Below are positions 41,849-50,179 of a stretch of 64,000 nt of DNA, one piece after another. Position numbers and translations under genes: made by a program. The notes below the pieces were generated by a model. That model saw only the letters and a program-made list of their open reading frames with translations. It was not told where the DNA came from and ran no database searches. The stretch spans positions 558,001 to 622,000 of the forward strand of contig NZ_JXZC01000001.1 of NCBI RefSeq assembly GCF_000935355.1, written 5' to 3'. The stretch is from Rossellomorea aquimaris. GTDB taxonomy: Bacteria > Bacillota > Bacilli > Bacillales > Bacillaceae_B. The first letter of the stretch is position 1, and each line of letters starts with the position of its first letter.

Positions 41849-43522
41849 TTGCAAACCAATGATCAGGCATTATCCATTTTTGCACTAGGCGGAATCAATG
41901 AAATCGGAAAAAATATGTATGTCATACAACACAGTGATGATATTGTCATCGTTGATTGTGGAGGCAAATTTCCTGATGAAAGTCTCTTAGGCATAGACTT
42001 GATTATTCCTGATGTTACTTATCTGGAAAAAAACAAAGATAAGATAGGAGGATTGATCGTCACTCATGGTCACGAGGATCACATAGGTGGCATTCCTTAT
42101 ATTCTAAAAAAAATGAACATACCTATTTATGCTACACATTTCACCCTGGGACTGATTGAACTAAAATTAGAAGAGCACAGGCTAATAAGAGATACAAAAC
42201 TTGTAACCATCGACTCAAATTCCAACCTGAATTTTGGAACAATCGATGTTTCGTTCTTCAAGGTCAGTCACAGCATTCCAGATTGTTTAGGTATCGTTTT
42301 TCATACGCCGGAAGGAAATGTCGTGCATACTGGAGACTTTAAATTCGACTTAACCCCTGCCAATCATCAATACTCAGACATTCATAAAATGGCCAGGATC
42401 GGTGATGAAGGGGTATTGGTCTTACTTTCTGAAAGCACGAATGCAGAGCGGAGCGGCTTGACCCCTTCTGAACAAATGGTGGGGAATCATATGGATGAAG
42501 CGTTCCTGAAAGCCATTGGAAAGATCTTTGTCTCAACCTTCGCTTCCAATGTCAACCGGGTCCAGCAGGTGGTCGATGCTTCCATTAAGACAAATAGGAA
42601 ACTGGCATTATTAGGAAGAAGCATGATCAATGTTGTTTCAGTCGCCATAGAACGGGGATATTTAACCGTGCCTGATGGAATGCTGATTGATGCCCGTGAA
42701 ATTGATGCATTACCTCCCGAAAAGGTAGCGATTTTATGTACGGGAAGTCAAGGGGAGCCTATGGCTGCACTGGGTCGCCTATCCACTGGAAGTTTCCGTG
42801 ACGTCTACGTTTATCCGGGTGATACGGTCATCCTTGCCGCATCGCCTATTCCAGGGAACGAAAAAGACGTATCACGTATTCTGGATAATTTATTTCAACT
42901 TGGTGCCCACGTAATTTACGGAAGTGGAAGCACTACAGGCATGCACGTGTCAGGACACGGGTATCAAGAAGACTTAAAACTCATGCTTACGTTAATGAAG
43001 CCGAGATATTTTATTCCTATACATGGTGAATACCGAATGCTGCATCATCATCGAATCCTGGCTGAATCGGTAGGGGTAGAAGCGGGAAATACTTTTATTA
43101 TAAAAAATGGGGAAGTCGTCGATATTGAAAATTCCGCTGCCCGGCAAACACGGACCATCCCTGCAGGGGATACCTTTGTAGATGGATTGAGCGTCGGAGA
43201 TATCGGATCAATTGTTTTACGGGATCGAAAACAACTTTCTGAAGATGGAATGCTTATCATCGTCATTACGCTTAGTAAGTCCGATCACACGATTATTTCT
43301 GGACCTGATACCATTTCACGGGGATTCGTATTTGTACGAAACTCAGAAGACCTTTTAAAAGACGTAAACCATCTCGTTAAAAAAGTCGTAGATGAATTGT
43401 CTGTAGAAAATATTCGCGACTGGAAAGAAATGAAACAGGCGATCAAAAAAGACGTAGGGCAATACCTATTCAAGCATTTGAAGAGAAAACCTATGATTTT
43501 GCCAATCATTATTGAGGTGTAG
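41849..43522 (+). CDS. Ribonuclease J family protein
   Basis: A 557-residue metallo-beta-lactamase/beta-CASP nuclease that takes part in mRNA and rRNA 5' processing and decay. The zinc motif HGHEDH is at 73-78 (VTHGHEDHIGGIPYILKK), with further ligands in KVSHSIPD, VVHTGDFKFD, and the C-terminal HVSGHG and IPIHGEYRM. The complete HGHEDH resembles active RNase J1; B. subtilis J2 has a changed version. Other stretches (STNAERSGLTPSE) resemble J2. TTG at 41849 has GGAGG eight bases upstream. Standard J1 and J2 loci have other neighbours, so this may be a third paralogue. Confidence 0.88.
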   Translation: MQTNDQALSIFALGGINEIGKNMYVIQHSDDIVIVDCGGKFPDESLLGIDLIIPDVTYLEKNKDKIGGLIVTHGHEDHIGGIPYILKKMNIPIYATHFTLGLIELKLEEHRLIRDTKLVTIDSNSNLNFGTIDVSFFKVSHSIPDCLGIVFHTPEGNVVHTGDFKFDLTPANHQYSDIHKMARIGDEGVLVLLSESTNAERSGLTPSEQMVGNHMDEAFLKAIGKIFVSTFASNVNRVQQVVDASIKTNRKLALLGRSMINVVSVAIERGYLTVPDGMLIDAREIDALPPEKVAILCTGSQGEPMAALGRLSTGSFRDVYVYPGDTVILAASPIPGNEKDVSRILDNLFQLGAHVIYGSGSTTGMHVSGHGYQEDLKLMLTLMKPRYFIPIHGEYRMLHHHRILAESVGVEAGNTFIIKNGEVVDIENSAARQTRTIPAGDTFVDGLSVGDIGSIVLRDRKQLSEDGMLIIVITLSKSDHTIISGPDTISRGFVFVRNSEDLLKDVNHLVKKVVDELSVENIRDWKEMKQAIKKDVGQYLFKHLKRKPMILPIIIEV

Positions 43523-43528
43523 TCGGAA

Positions 43529-43554
43529 ATGCCGGGTGCTTATGTGCCTGGCAT
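43529..43554 (+). terminator. Terminator of the RNase J gene
   Basis: ATGCCGGGTGC and GTGCCTGGCAT form an imperfect stem, then TTTT. Confidence 0.65.
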
Positions 43555-43565
43555 TTTCCAATAAA

Positions 43566-43593
43566 AAAAGCACCCAACCAAAGGTCAGGTACT
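43566..43593 (-). terminator. Terminator of the MarR/nitroreductase/monooxygenase operon
   Basis: On the minus strand AGTACCTGACC and GGTTGGGTGCT form a stem with TTT loop, followed by T7. Confidence 0.7.
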
Positions 43594-43603
43594 TTTCAAT
43601 CCA

Positions 43604-43900
43604 TTATTTCTCTACCTTGTTTCCTTCATAAATCTTCACATCTAAAGGAGCCGCTAAATACTCAGGCGCACTCCCCACAAATGAAGTGAAATGCTCACTC
43701 GCATTGTGAATCTCAACGGCAGCAGTATCCCTCCACACTTCTACCATAGTATAGACATTTTCTCTTTCAGAATCTTTCATTAAGTCATATGAGATATTTC
43801 CCTCTTCTGCTCTCGATGCTGCTACAAGTGGGCGAATCTCTTCTAAAAATGCTTGTTCTTTGGTTGGATTAATTTGAAATTCCGCATGAATAATAATCAT
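43604..43900 (-). CDS. ABM domain protein, putative quinol monooxygenase
   Basis: A 98-residue small dimeric alpha-beta barrel protein: IIIHAEFQINPTKEQAFLEE, ASRAEEGNISYDLMKDSE, VYTMVEVWRDTAAVEIHNAS. The His in IHNASEHF is usual for YgiN/YczJ-type proteins that oxidise quinols or break down electrophilic compounds. AGAGGAG precedes the ATG. It is the third gene of a MarR-controlled operon after a nitroreductase, a set typical of quinone/electrophile defence (compare the MhqR and YodB regulons of B. subtilis). Confidence 0.88.
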   Translation of the reverse strand: MIIIHAEFQINPTKEQAFLEEIRPLVAASRAEEGNISYDLMKDSERENVYTMVEVWRDTAAVEIHNASEHFTSFVGSAPEYLAAPLDVKIYEGNKVEK

Positions 43901-43924
43901 ATACTTTCTCCTCTTTTCTTATTT

Positions 43925-44560
43925 TTATTTCCAATCTGTGATGGATTCTACTGGCAGGCGAACAGATTTGTAGCCTGCATCTGCCGCTTTTCCGATTGAA
44001 ATCAGCATGACTGGATAGTAACGGTCTTTGTCCATACCATATGCTTCAGCAATTTGGTCCTTCTCATATCCACCGATTGGATTTGTGTCATATCCGTGGG
44101 CACGTGCAGCAAGCATGAGTTGCATGGATACTAAACCTGCATCAATGAGGTTCATTTCCCTGAATTGTTCAGTTGTCATCATTTGTAGTAATCCTTTAAT
44201 GGATGGTAGCTGTCTGTCTCTTACTTCTGCAGGCATGTACCCTTCTTCTACTGCTTTATTGTAAATCTCATCCGCATAATCAAGGCTGTTCATATCTACA
44301 AACACCGCAATCACTGCAGAAGAAGTTTTGACTTGCACCTGATTGAATTTTGCAAGTGGTGCAAGTTTTTCTTTCCCTTCTGGACTATCGATGACAACAA
44401 AACGCCATGGCTGCAAGTTTACAGATGATGGCGCAAGAGTGGCTTCGGTTAGAATCTCTGTCATTTCTTCTTTACTGATTTTCACAGACGGGTCATAATT
44501 ACGAATGGAACGACGGCCTGTGATGATTTCGTTAAAGTCATTGATTTTTGTTTGATTCAT
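43925..44560 (-). CDS. Nitroreductase family FMN protein
   Basis: A 211-residue homodimeric FMN enzyme that reduces quinones or nitro compounds with NAD(P)H. FMN-binding parts: GRRSIRNYDPSVKISKEEM at the N-terminus, APSSVNLQPWRFVVIDSPEG, and GLVSMQLMLAARAHGYDTNP (shortened) followed by GGYEKDQI. It is closest to the MhqN/YdgI-type nitroreductases. AAGGAG precedes the ATG. Second gene of the operon led by the MarR regulator, 26 bases after it; the monooxygenase follows 24 bases on. Confidence 0.9.
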   Translation of the reverse strand: MNQTKINDFNEIITGRRSIRNYDPSVKISKEEMTEILTEATLAPSSVNLQPWRFVVIDSPEGKEKLAPLAKFNQVQVKTSSAVIAVFVDMNSLDYADEIYNKAVEEGYMPAEVRDRQLPSIKGLLQMMTTEQFREMNLIDAGLVSMQLMLAARAHGYDTNPIGGYEKDQIAEAYGMDKDRYYPVMLISIGKAADAGYKSVRLPVESITDWK

Positions 44561-44586
44561 GGTGCATTCTCCTTTTTGGGTAAAAT

Positions 44587-45027
44587 TTAGTATTCAATGT
44601 CCTGAACATTATCCTGAATACGATTTAGCATGTCAGATAAAATTGAACGTTCTTCTTTTGTAAAGCTTTTAAAGACTTTAGAAATAAAGATCTCTTTCTC
44701 TTCACGATAAGCTTCTATTTTCTGACGGCCTTCTTCTGTCAACCGGACAAATGTAAACCTGTTATCATCAGGGTTTTTACGGCGGGAGACCATCCCTTTC
44801 CCTTCAAGCTGCTTTAAGTGTCTTGTCACGGCTGCACTATCAATATTCACTTCTCTTTGTAGAGCCGTTTGACTGATTTCTTCCACTTCAAATAACTTGT
44901 GCAAAAGATCCAAACGAGACTGACTGATTCCGGTACAGCGCTCAAACTTGGGACTCATTTGCTTATATATATCATTCAGTTGAACGATTATCTTCTCTTC
45001 TTCACGGCACGGGTTGGACAAAAGCAT
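44587..45027 (-). CDS. MarR family transcriptional regulator
   Basis: A 146-residue winged-helix repressor. The DNA-binding part is about residues 50-100: ISQTALQREVNIDSAAVTRH, LKQLEGKGMVSRRKNPDDNR. C27-like and C7-like cysteines (NPCREEE, FERCTGIS) could sense electrophiles, as in the MhqR/YodB/OhrR groups. The ATG at 45027 follows AAGGAGGGGG closely; the ten-codon upstream extension has no site. A 37-base near-palindrome covers its promoter. It most likely represses its own operon. Confidence 0.87.
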   Translation of the reverse strand: MLLSNPCREEEKIIVQLNDIYKQMSPKFERCTGISQSRLDLLHKLFEVEEISQTALQREVNIDSAAVTRHLKQLEGKGMVSRRKNPDDNRFTFVRLTEEGRQKIEAYREEKEIFISKVFKSFTKEERSILSDMLNRIQDNVQDIEY

Positions 45028-45040
45028 CCCCCTCCTTTTT

Positions 45041-45103
45041 ATTAATTGATGGGTCAATCATTGACCTGTCAATTAATATAATACATGTGGGTTTACAAGT
45101 CAA
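45041..45103 (-). promoter_or_regulatory. Promoter and 37-base operator palindrome of the MarR operon
   Basis: On the minus strand TTGACT (45103-45098) and TATATT (45080-45075) are spaced 17 bases. A long palindrome centred on 45059 has outer arms ATTAATTGA/TCAATTAAT (45041-45049, 45069-45077) and inner arms GGTCAAT/ATTGACC (45052-45058, 45060-45066). It runs from the -10 box over the start site. Confidence 0.8.
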
Positions 45104-45208
45104 ATATTTGGGTCTTGGGAGAAAACCCTAATGATTTTAAAGGAATCCATCTGACAAATGTGGAAAGTGTAAAGTGATTGAAAACCGAAAATAAAGGAGA
45201 ATACACCC

Positions 45209-46264
45209 ATGACAAATACGGTTACAAACATTCCGATTCCATCTATTTTAGAAATTGGCTCTGACGTGTTGTCACGGTTAGACGGTATTTTAAAAAGGCA
45301 TCCGTTCTCCAACGCTATCGTTTTATTTGATGAATTTTCAAATACCACTTTAAAAAGCAAAATCGAAAACGCTTTGTCCCATCTCTCGATTGAGTGCGTA
45401 AAGCTGGATGACACAAAGGATATCCATGAATTGCTTTCCTCCGCATTTTCTTGGAGCCGCTTTGATGTCGTTATCGCAGTAGGGGGTGGAAAAGTTATCG
45501 ATTACGGTAAATATGTTGCTTTTTCCAGAAGAAGTCCGTTCATATCGATTCCAACTGCCCCTTCAAACGACGGGTTCGCAAGCAGTAACTGCTCTTTAAT
45601 GGTTGATGGTAAGAAGACGACTGTCCCTGCCAGGGTTCCTTATGGAATCATTGTCGATTTAGACATCATCAGGCACGCACCGGATCGCTTTATCCTGGCA
45701 GGGATTGGCGATCTCATGTCGAATCTGACAGCACTATATGATTGGGAGTTTGAAGAAAAAAACGGGGTTGGGTCTGTAAATGCCTTCGCCTATATGCTTA
45801 GTAAGAAAGCTGTTAACAGCTTTATCCGGACACCGATGCATGAATTAAAAAATGAAATCCTTCTTAAAGAATTAGTCAGTTCCTTGACGATGGGAGGGAT
45901 TTCGACTGTCATAAGCGGAAACAGTGCTCCCATAAGTGGATCGGAGCATTTAATCTCCCACAGTCTTGAAATCATTTCCAAAACACCGCAAATGCATGGG
46001 GTTCAAGTAGGCATCGCCACTTATATCATGGCAAAAGTTCAAGAGCATAGAATAGAACGTATCGAAAAAGTTTTTTCACGTACTGGTTTTTTTGATTATG
46101 TTAAAACAATTGGATTAATAAAGGCAGAATACAAAGAAGCTATTTTAATGAGCACATCGATTAAGCCTAATCGTTATACCTATTTACATGATTCCAGTTA
46201 TCGACAAAGAGCTTTGGAGATTTTAGATGATGACCCTTTGTTACAGGAGATTTTTGCTGGGTGA
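45209..46264 (+). CDS. sn-glycerol-1-phosphate dehydrogenase (EgsA/AraM family)
   Basis: A 351-residue metal-dependent NAD(P) dehydrogenase that reduces dihydroxyacetone phosphate to sn-glycerol-1-phosphate. The dinucleotide site is AVGGGKVIDYGKYVA (91-104), the substrate loop is SIPTAPSNDGFASSNCSL (113-130), and metal ligands are D168 (GIGDLMSNLTA), H247 (SGSEHLISH) and H263 (QMHGVQVG). In B. subtilis AraM supplies G1P to PcrB for heptaprenylglyceryl phosphate, an archaeal-like ether lipid. It is a single-gene unit, at archaeal-like length. AAAGGAG lies nine bases before the ATG. Confidence 0.88.
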   Translation: MTNTVTNIPIPSILEIGSDVLSRLDGILKRHPFSNAIVLFDEFSNTTLKSKIENALSHLSIECVKLDDTKDIHELLSSAFSWSRFDVVIAVGGGKVIDYGKYVAFSRRSPFISIPTAPSNDGFASSNCSLMVDGKKTTVPARVPYGIIVDLDIIRHAPDRFILAGIGDLMSNLTALYDWEFEEKNGVGSVNAFAYMLSKKAVNSFIRTPMHELKNEILLKELVSSLTMGGISTVISGNSAPISGSEHLISHSLEIISKTPQMHGVQVGIATYIMAKVQEHRIERIEKVFSRTGFFDYVKTIGLIKAEYKEAILMSTSIKPNRYTYLHDSSYRQRALEILDDDPLLQEIFAG

Positions 46265-46274
46265 ATGTGAAAAG

Positions 46275-46309
46275 ACCAGGTAAAGAGGGAATGTCCCCTC
46301 TTACCTGGC
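46275..46309 (+). terminator. Terminator of the glycerol-1-phosphate dehydrogenase gene
   Basis: CCAGGTAAAGAGGG and CCCCTCTTACCTGG form a long stem with one mismatch. Confidence 0.75.
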
Positions 46310-46397
46310 CGTCTAGGTGCACCATTATTTCTAAAACGCTAAACTTGTTCAAATCGCATATATGAGTTTACCATGCAGGATTTTACAGAAAACAGAC

Positions 46398-46589
46398 TTA
46401 GCCCTTTGGATGGTCTAATGCTTGATAGGCAGCCTGATATTTTCCGCCTTCAGCCACCTCTGAATGATACAATGCTTTAAGAGCAAATGTGCGCTCTAAA
46501 TTCATCTCATCCATTAACTCTTTCAAGCGGAATTGAAGCTCTTTATTATCCCTGATCAGCTGTTTCATTTGTGATTTCATATATTTCAT
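46398..46589 (-). CDS. Small helical hypothetical protein
   Basis: A 63-residue protein. Residues 1-40 look like a coiled coil (MKYMKSQMKQLIRDNKELQF, RLKELMDEMNLE), then ALKALYHSEVAEGGKYQAAY and the end HPKG. GAGGAG lies about 11 bases before the ATG; a second ATG three codons later would have 20. No family is recognised. It stands alone between a converging terminator and the GNAT gene. Confidence 0.5.
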   Translation of the reverse strand: MKYMKSQMKQLIRDNKELQFRLKELMDEMNLERTFALKALYHSEVAEGGKYQAAYQALDHPKG

Positions 46590-46653
46590 AAGGCTTTTAT
46601 CTCCTCTTTTCTAATCAAACAATTCACCAAGTATAACACTGCTGGTCACTGCA

Positions 46654-47388
46654 TTAAAGGGATTTCTTATAAAATACCCTGTTCACATCCTTCACTTCAC
46701 ACCCATTAGCAAGAAATGTTCGTATCATCGGAGCGTTATTTTTACTCGTCCCCCCAATATATTTCTTCGCATGAAACACACTTGCTAACAGATTAAGTGC
46801 CAGTTTATGAAGAATCTTGCTCCTTCCCTTGCTTCTTTCATCAGGAATTAATCCGAAATAAAACAACCTTCCCTCATCTCCCGTGCCCGGTTCAATATGT
46901 GGCATCATGACGCCAATAGGCTGATCTCCTTCATAAACTGCAATACAGGAATCCTTATAGCTGTCACCCAGTTCGACCTGGACACTTTTCATATGCTCTT
47001 CCATGGTTAAGGAAGATGGGGCATTAAGGGAGCTCTCCATCGCCTGCATCCAAATATGAACAAACTCGTTCTCCGGAATCATATGTAAATTTTTCAATGT
47101 ATAAGAGTGTTCGAGTTCCGATTTCTCAAGCTTTTTATACACAGTCACAAATTCATCAACCAAGTCATATCCTTTTCTCTTAAAATACTCATCCACTTCC
47201 CTGGAGAATGTTTGATTCACAAGAACCTTCAAGTTGGACAGGGAATGATAGGGTGGTGTCTGATCCAGATAGTTGACTAGTTCTTTCAGTTCTGAAGTGG
47301 TCAATTCATTCGTATCCTCGATGGTCGCATAATTGTCACCTTGAATGATTTTCACTTTTTCGAGGAATGACTTTTCTTGTTCATTCAT
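46654..47388 (-). CDS. GNAT family acetyltransferase
   Basis: A 244-residue protein with a GNAT fold in its second half: SCIAVYEGDQPIGVMMPHIE, EGRLFYFGLIPDERSKGRSK, ILHKLALNLLASVFHAKKYI, and GTSKNNAPMIRTFLANGCE. The acetyl-CoA loop is R-S-K-G-R-S-K, a variant of Q/RxxGxG/A. The ATG at 47388 has GGGAG nine bases upstream and overlaps the last eight bases of the FAD oxidoreductase gene, so the two are translated together. It may modify the product or substrate of that enzyme; this is inference. Confidence 0.8.
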   Translation of the reverse strand: MNEQEKSFLEKVKIIQGDNYATIEDTNELTTSELKELVNYLDQTPPYHSLSNLKVLVNQTFSREVDEYFKRKGYDLVDEFVTVYKKLEKSELEHSYTLKNLHMIPENEFVHIWMQAMESSLNAPSSLTMEEHMKSVQVELGDSYKDSCIAVYEGDQPIGVMMPHIEPGTGDEGRLFYFGLIPDERSKGRSKILHKLALNLLASVFHAKKYIGGTSKNNAPMIRTFLANGCEVKDVNRVFYKKSL

Positions 47389-48781
47389 TGCAGGGTTCTC
47401 CCTTTCTATGGTTATCATTAACTGGTAAATCCCATCTTCCCAGATGTTTCCCCAAATAAACGCCACTTGCGGCTGCCTGTGATAAGGAATGGGTTTCTCC
47501 CGAGCAGTCACCGACCAGGTACAGATTTGACACATCTGTTTCAAAGTTTTCATCCGTAGGTAATGTAGGTTCATAAAACTTTGCATCCAAACCGTACAAA
47601 AGTGTATCAGGGTGTATAGTCTCCCCGATGAGCTTTTCCACAGAAGCTAAAAACTCCTCGAGCGCCATCCCATACAATTCTGGAACCTCTTCCCGAACAT
47701 TGCCACATTCCCCATTGAGGGACGGACCTACCAGATTCTCCCCCAACGTTTCTGTATTCCTATGTAATTTGAAATCTTCCAATCTCTGAACGACTATCCG
47801 CTCTCGTCCTTGATTAATCCCTCCTATGATGTTCACTGCAAATTCCATTGCTTCATCATGGGATTGAAAATAGCGTGGAACGAATAAGCTGAAGTTCAGA
47901 TTCGCACTTGGTGTATCTTTTTCTCGGACATTTTGTCCGTCTGGCATCACCAATCCATGCTGGTGTTTCCGTATGATTCTCCCTCGTGGATTCATACAAT
48001 AGGTTGTCGCTCTGAATGAGTCCCTCTCAATTTTCAGCTTCGTTTCAAAAGTATCTCCTAATATCGATTCAAGCTGATCACCTTTCATTTCCACGCGAAT
48101 CCCCATATCCAATCGTGTCTTACCTGGAAGTAATCCAAGTGATCCAGCTTGCTCTTTTAGCCATGTGCTGCCGCTCATTCCTGTACCGATAATTAATTTT
48201 CCCGTCGTAAAATCACCCCTATTAGATTTCAAGTGAAAGCCATTTTCATTCTTCAAAATCCTTTCAACATGAGTTTCGAAACTAAACATAATACGGTTTT
48301 TCATTACTTCATAAATCTTTTGAAAAATTTCATTCGCTAAGCGTGTTCCTAAATGACGCACCTCCGTTGAAAGCACCTTCATGTCTGCCATCCGGGCCCT
48401 TAATGAAAGTTTCTCATTTTTCGTACTATAGGTAGGAATGATGTCACCGCCAAACTCACAGAGAATGTCGTCGACTTCCTGCATCAAATCAAATGTGGTT
48501 TGTTCTCCAATTTTCCTTCCAAGCTCTCCTCCGAAATCATTCGTATAATTAAATTTCCCTTCTGATTTCCCAAGACCTGCAAACCCAATGTATTTACTGC
48601 ACATTCCTTCACATGTACAGACTCCCCCCGCATCTAAACCGCATGTACGTTCACTGAGTTCCTTGCCAAGATCAATCATGTGAATGGAGACATGTTCATT
48701 ATGCTTCATTAAGGTGTAAGCGAGAAACACACTGCTCACCCCTGCCCCGATGATGGTGATGTCGTGATGATTCGATTGCAT
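47381..48781 (-). CDS. FAD-dependent oxidoreductase (NAD(P)/FAD family)
   Basis: A 466-residue flavoprotein. The FAD motif is ITIIGAGVSSVFLAYTLMKH near the N-terminus. A cysteine-rich stretch follows (RTCGLDAGGVCTCEGMCSKY, residues about 45-65) with the FAGLGKSEGKFNYTNDFGGE loop typical of FAD-dependent dehydrogenase-like proteins of uncertain function. The second FAD segment LYLVGDCSGETHSLSQAAAS lies near the end. ATG at 48781 has AAAGGAG eight bases upstream. The gene overlaps the GNAT gene. Substrate unknown; the CxC...C arrangement could hold an iron-sulfur cluster or disulfide. Confidence 0.8.
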   Translation of the reverse strand: MQSNHHDITIIGAGVSSVFLAYTLMKHNEHVSIHMIDLGKELSERTCGLDAGGVCTCEGMCSKYIGFAGLGKSEGKFNYTNDFGGELGRKIGEQTTFDLMQEVDDILCEFGGDIIPTYSTKNEKLSLRARMADMKVLSTEVRHLGTRLANEIFQKIYEVMKNRIMFSFETHVERILKNENGFHLKSNRGDFTTGKLIIGTGMSGSTWLKEQAGSLGLLPGKTRLDMGIRVEMKGDQLESILGDTFETKLKIERDSFRATTYCMNPRGRIIRKHQHGLVMPDGQNVREKDTPSANLNFSLFVPRYFQSHDEAMEFAVNIIGGINQGRERIVVQRLEDFKLHRNTETLGENLVGPSLNGECGNVREEVPELYGMALEEFLASVEKLIGETIHPDTLLYGLDAKFYEPTLPTDENFETDVSNLYLVGDCSGETHSLSQAAASGVYLGKHLGRWDLPVNDNHRKGEPCNE

Positions 48782-48938
48782 TCTCCAATCTCCTTTCATA
48801 GTCGTAATTGTGGTTGTACCACTTTATTTCAAAACGATAAAAATTGATCTTTCTTCATTCCTCTTTCTATTACCGTTCACTAAAAATGAGTTCCATTTCC
48901 ATCCTATCATAAAATAAAATTGAGGAAGGTCTGTCCCT

Positions 48939-50165
48939 CTATTTTTCTTTTAAACTATGATGAAGGTATGGAATGGAAGCAAGTGTTGAGATGGCTCCAG
49001 CTAGAACGATGGTCAGGTCTGTACCTATTGCTTCAGCCAGTATTCCTGCAAGGAATGCTGCAAGGGGCATGAATATCCATGTCATTAGTCGGCTTGTGGC
49101 CTGGACTCTTCCCAATAAGTGATTGGGTGTCAGCGTTTGCCGTATTGTGAGGATGCAAGGACTCATCATAGAAGCACAAAAAGTCCCGATTGCATTCATG
49201 ATCACAAGCCAAAAGTAGATTTCGGTCAAACCGAAACATAGGATCGAAAGCCCTCCGATGACAGATGCCGAAAATAAAATGCTCCTATAAGAAAACCGCT
49301 TCCGAAAAAGGTTTGACGTAACCGCACCAGCAATGGCACCTACTCCACCCATTGATAATAACCCACCAATCATGACCGTATTTAAACTGATGGAATCTTT
49401 TAGGTGAAATACTAATAATGTGAGAAACAATGTAGTTCCGAACACAGAAGAAACCATGGCTAGATTGGTGTACAAGATTGGCTTGGTCTTTACAACGAAT
49501 TCAAATCCCTCCCTGATCTCTCCCCATATGGAATGCCTTGATGAATCTCTCTCATTTATCTTCATCCGGAGACTCGCAATGGCAAGAAAAGATACCATGA
49601 AGCTGACGCTGTTCACTACCAGGGCATATCCCGGATTCAAAAAGGAAATAATCAGCCCTCCCAAGCCTGGTGCCAAAAAAACCGCTAAATTAAATATCCC
49701 GGAATTCAATGAATTCACAGCTTGAAGGTCTTCTCTTCTCACCAGGCTTGGTACTGAAGCAAATTGAGATGTATTGTATAACTGGCTTAAACATCCAATA
49801 CCAAACACAGCGGGATATACCATCCACATCTCCAGGACATTCAAGATATATAGAACCCCAATCATCCCAACAAGTAAACATCGTCCTAGATCGCATAAAA
49901 GCAGGAGGTACTTCCGGTTGAATTTATCGGACATGATACCCGCGAAGGGCTGCAATAGAATCGGCAGCCGTTCAAGTGCCGCCACAATGCCCATACTCAC
50001 AGGTGATCCAGTGAGGGATAATACCATTAGAGGAATCGCTATTAAATAGATTTGATCACCGAAAAATGAAATCAAATTCCCACCCATGAAACGGAAAACA
50101 GAATAGTTTTTCTTTAAGGGCGGGAAATCACCCACTTGATTTAGTCTCACCGCACGCTCACCCAC
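48939..50165 (-). CDS. MFS transporter (MFS_3/enterobactin-exporter-like)
   Basis: A 408-residue transporter with about 12 helices: FRFMGGNLISFFGDQIYLIA at the start, ALERLPILLQPFAGIMSDKF, then NRKYLLLLCDLGRCLLVGMI (motif A region D-NRK), and GLGGLIISFLNPGYALVVNS. It belongs to the group of NRE/MefA-like exporters for macrolides and siderophores. The start is GTG with GGGGG seven bases upstream. It follows the ArsR-type regulator gene by 14 bases, so the two form an operon. Substrate unknown. Confidence 0.87.
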   Translation of the reverse strand: MGERAVRLNQVGDFPPLKKNYSVFRFMGGNLISFFGDQIYLIAIPLMVLSLTGSPVSMGIVAALERLPILLQPFAGIMSDKFNRKYLLLLCDLGRCLLVGMIGVLYILNVLEMWMVYPAVFGIGCLSQLYNTSQFASVPSLVRREDLQAVNSLNSGIFNLAVFLAPGLGGLIISFLNPGYALVVNSVSFMVSFLAIASLRMKINERDSSRHSIWGEIREGFEFVVKTKPILYTNLAMVSSVFGTTLFLTLLVFHLKDSISLNTVMIGGLLSMGGVGAIAGAVTSNLFRKRFSYRSILFSASVIGGLSILCFGLTEIYFWLVIMNAIGTFCASMMSPCILTIRQTLTPNHLLGRVQATSRLMTWIFMPLAAFLAGILAEAIGTDLTIVLAGAISTLASIPYLHHSLKEK

Positions 50166-50179
50166 ATCATTTCCCCCTT

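Noticed and set aside
48921..48945. Similarity of AGGTCTGTCCCTC here to AGGTCCGTCCCTC at 62281
   Set aside because: Two short matches are not enough to claim a repeat family from this window; may be checked genome-wide.
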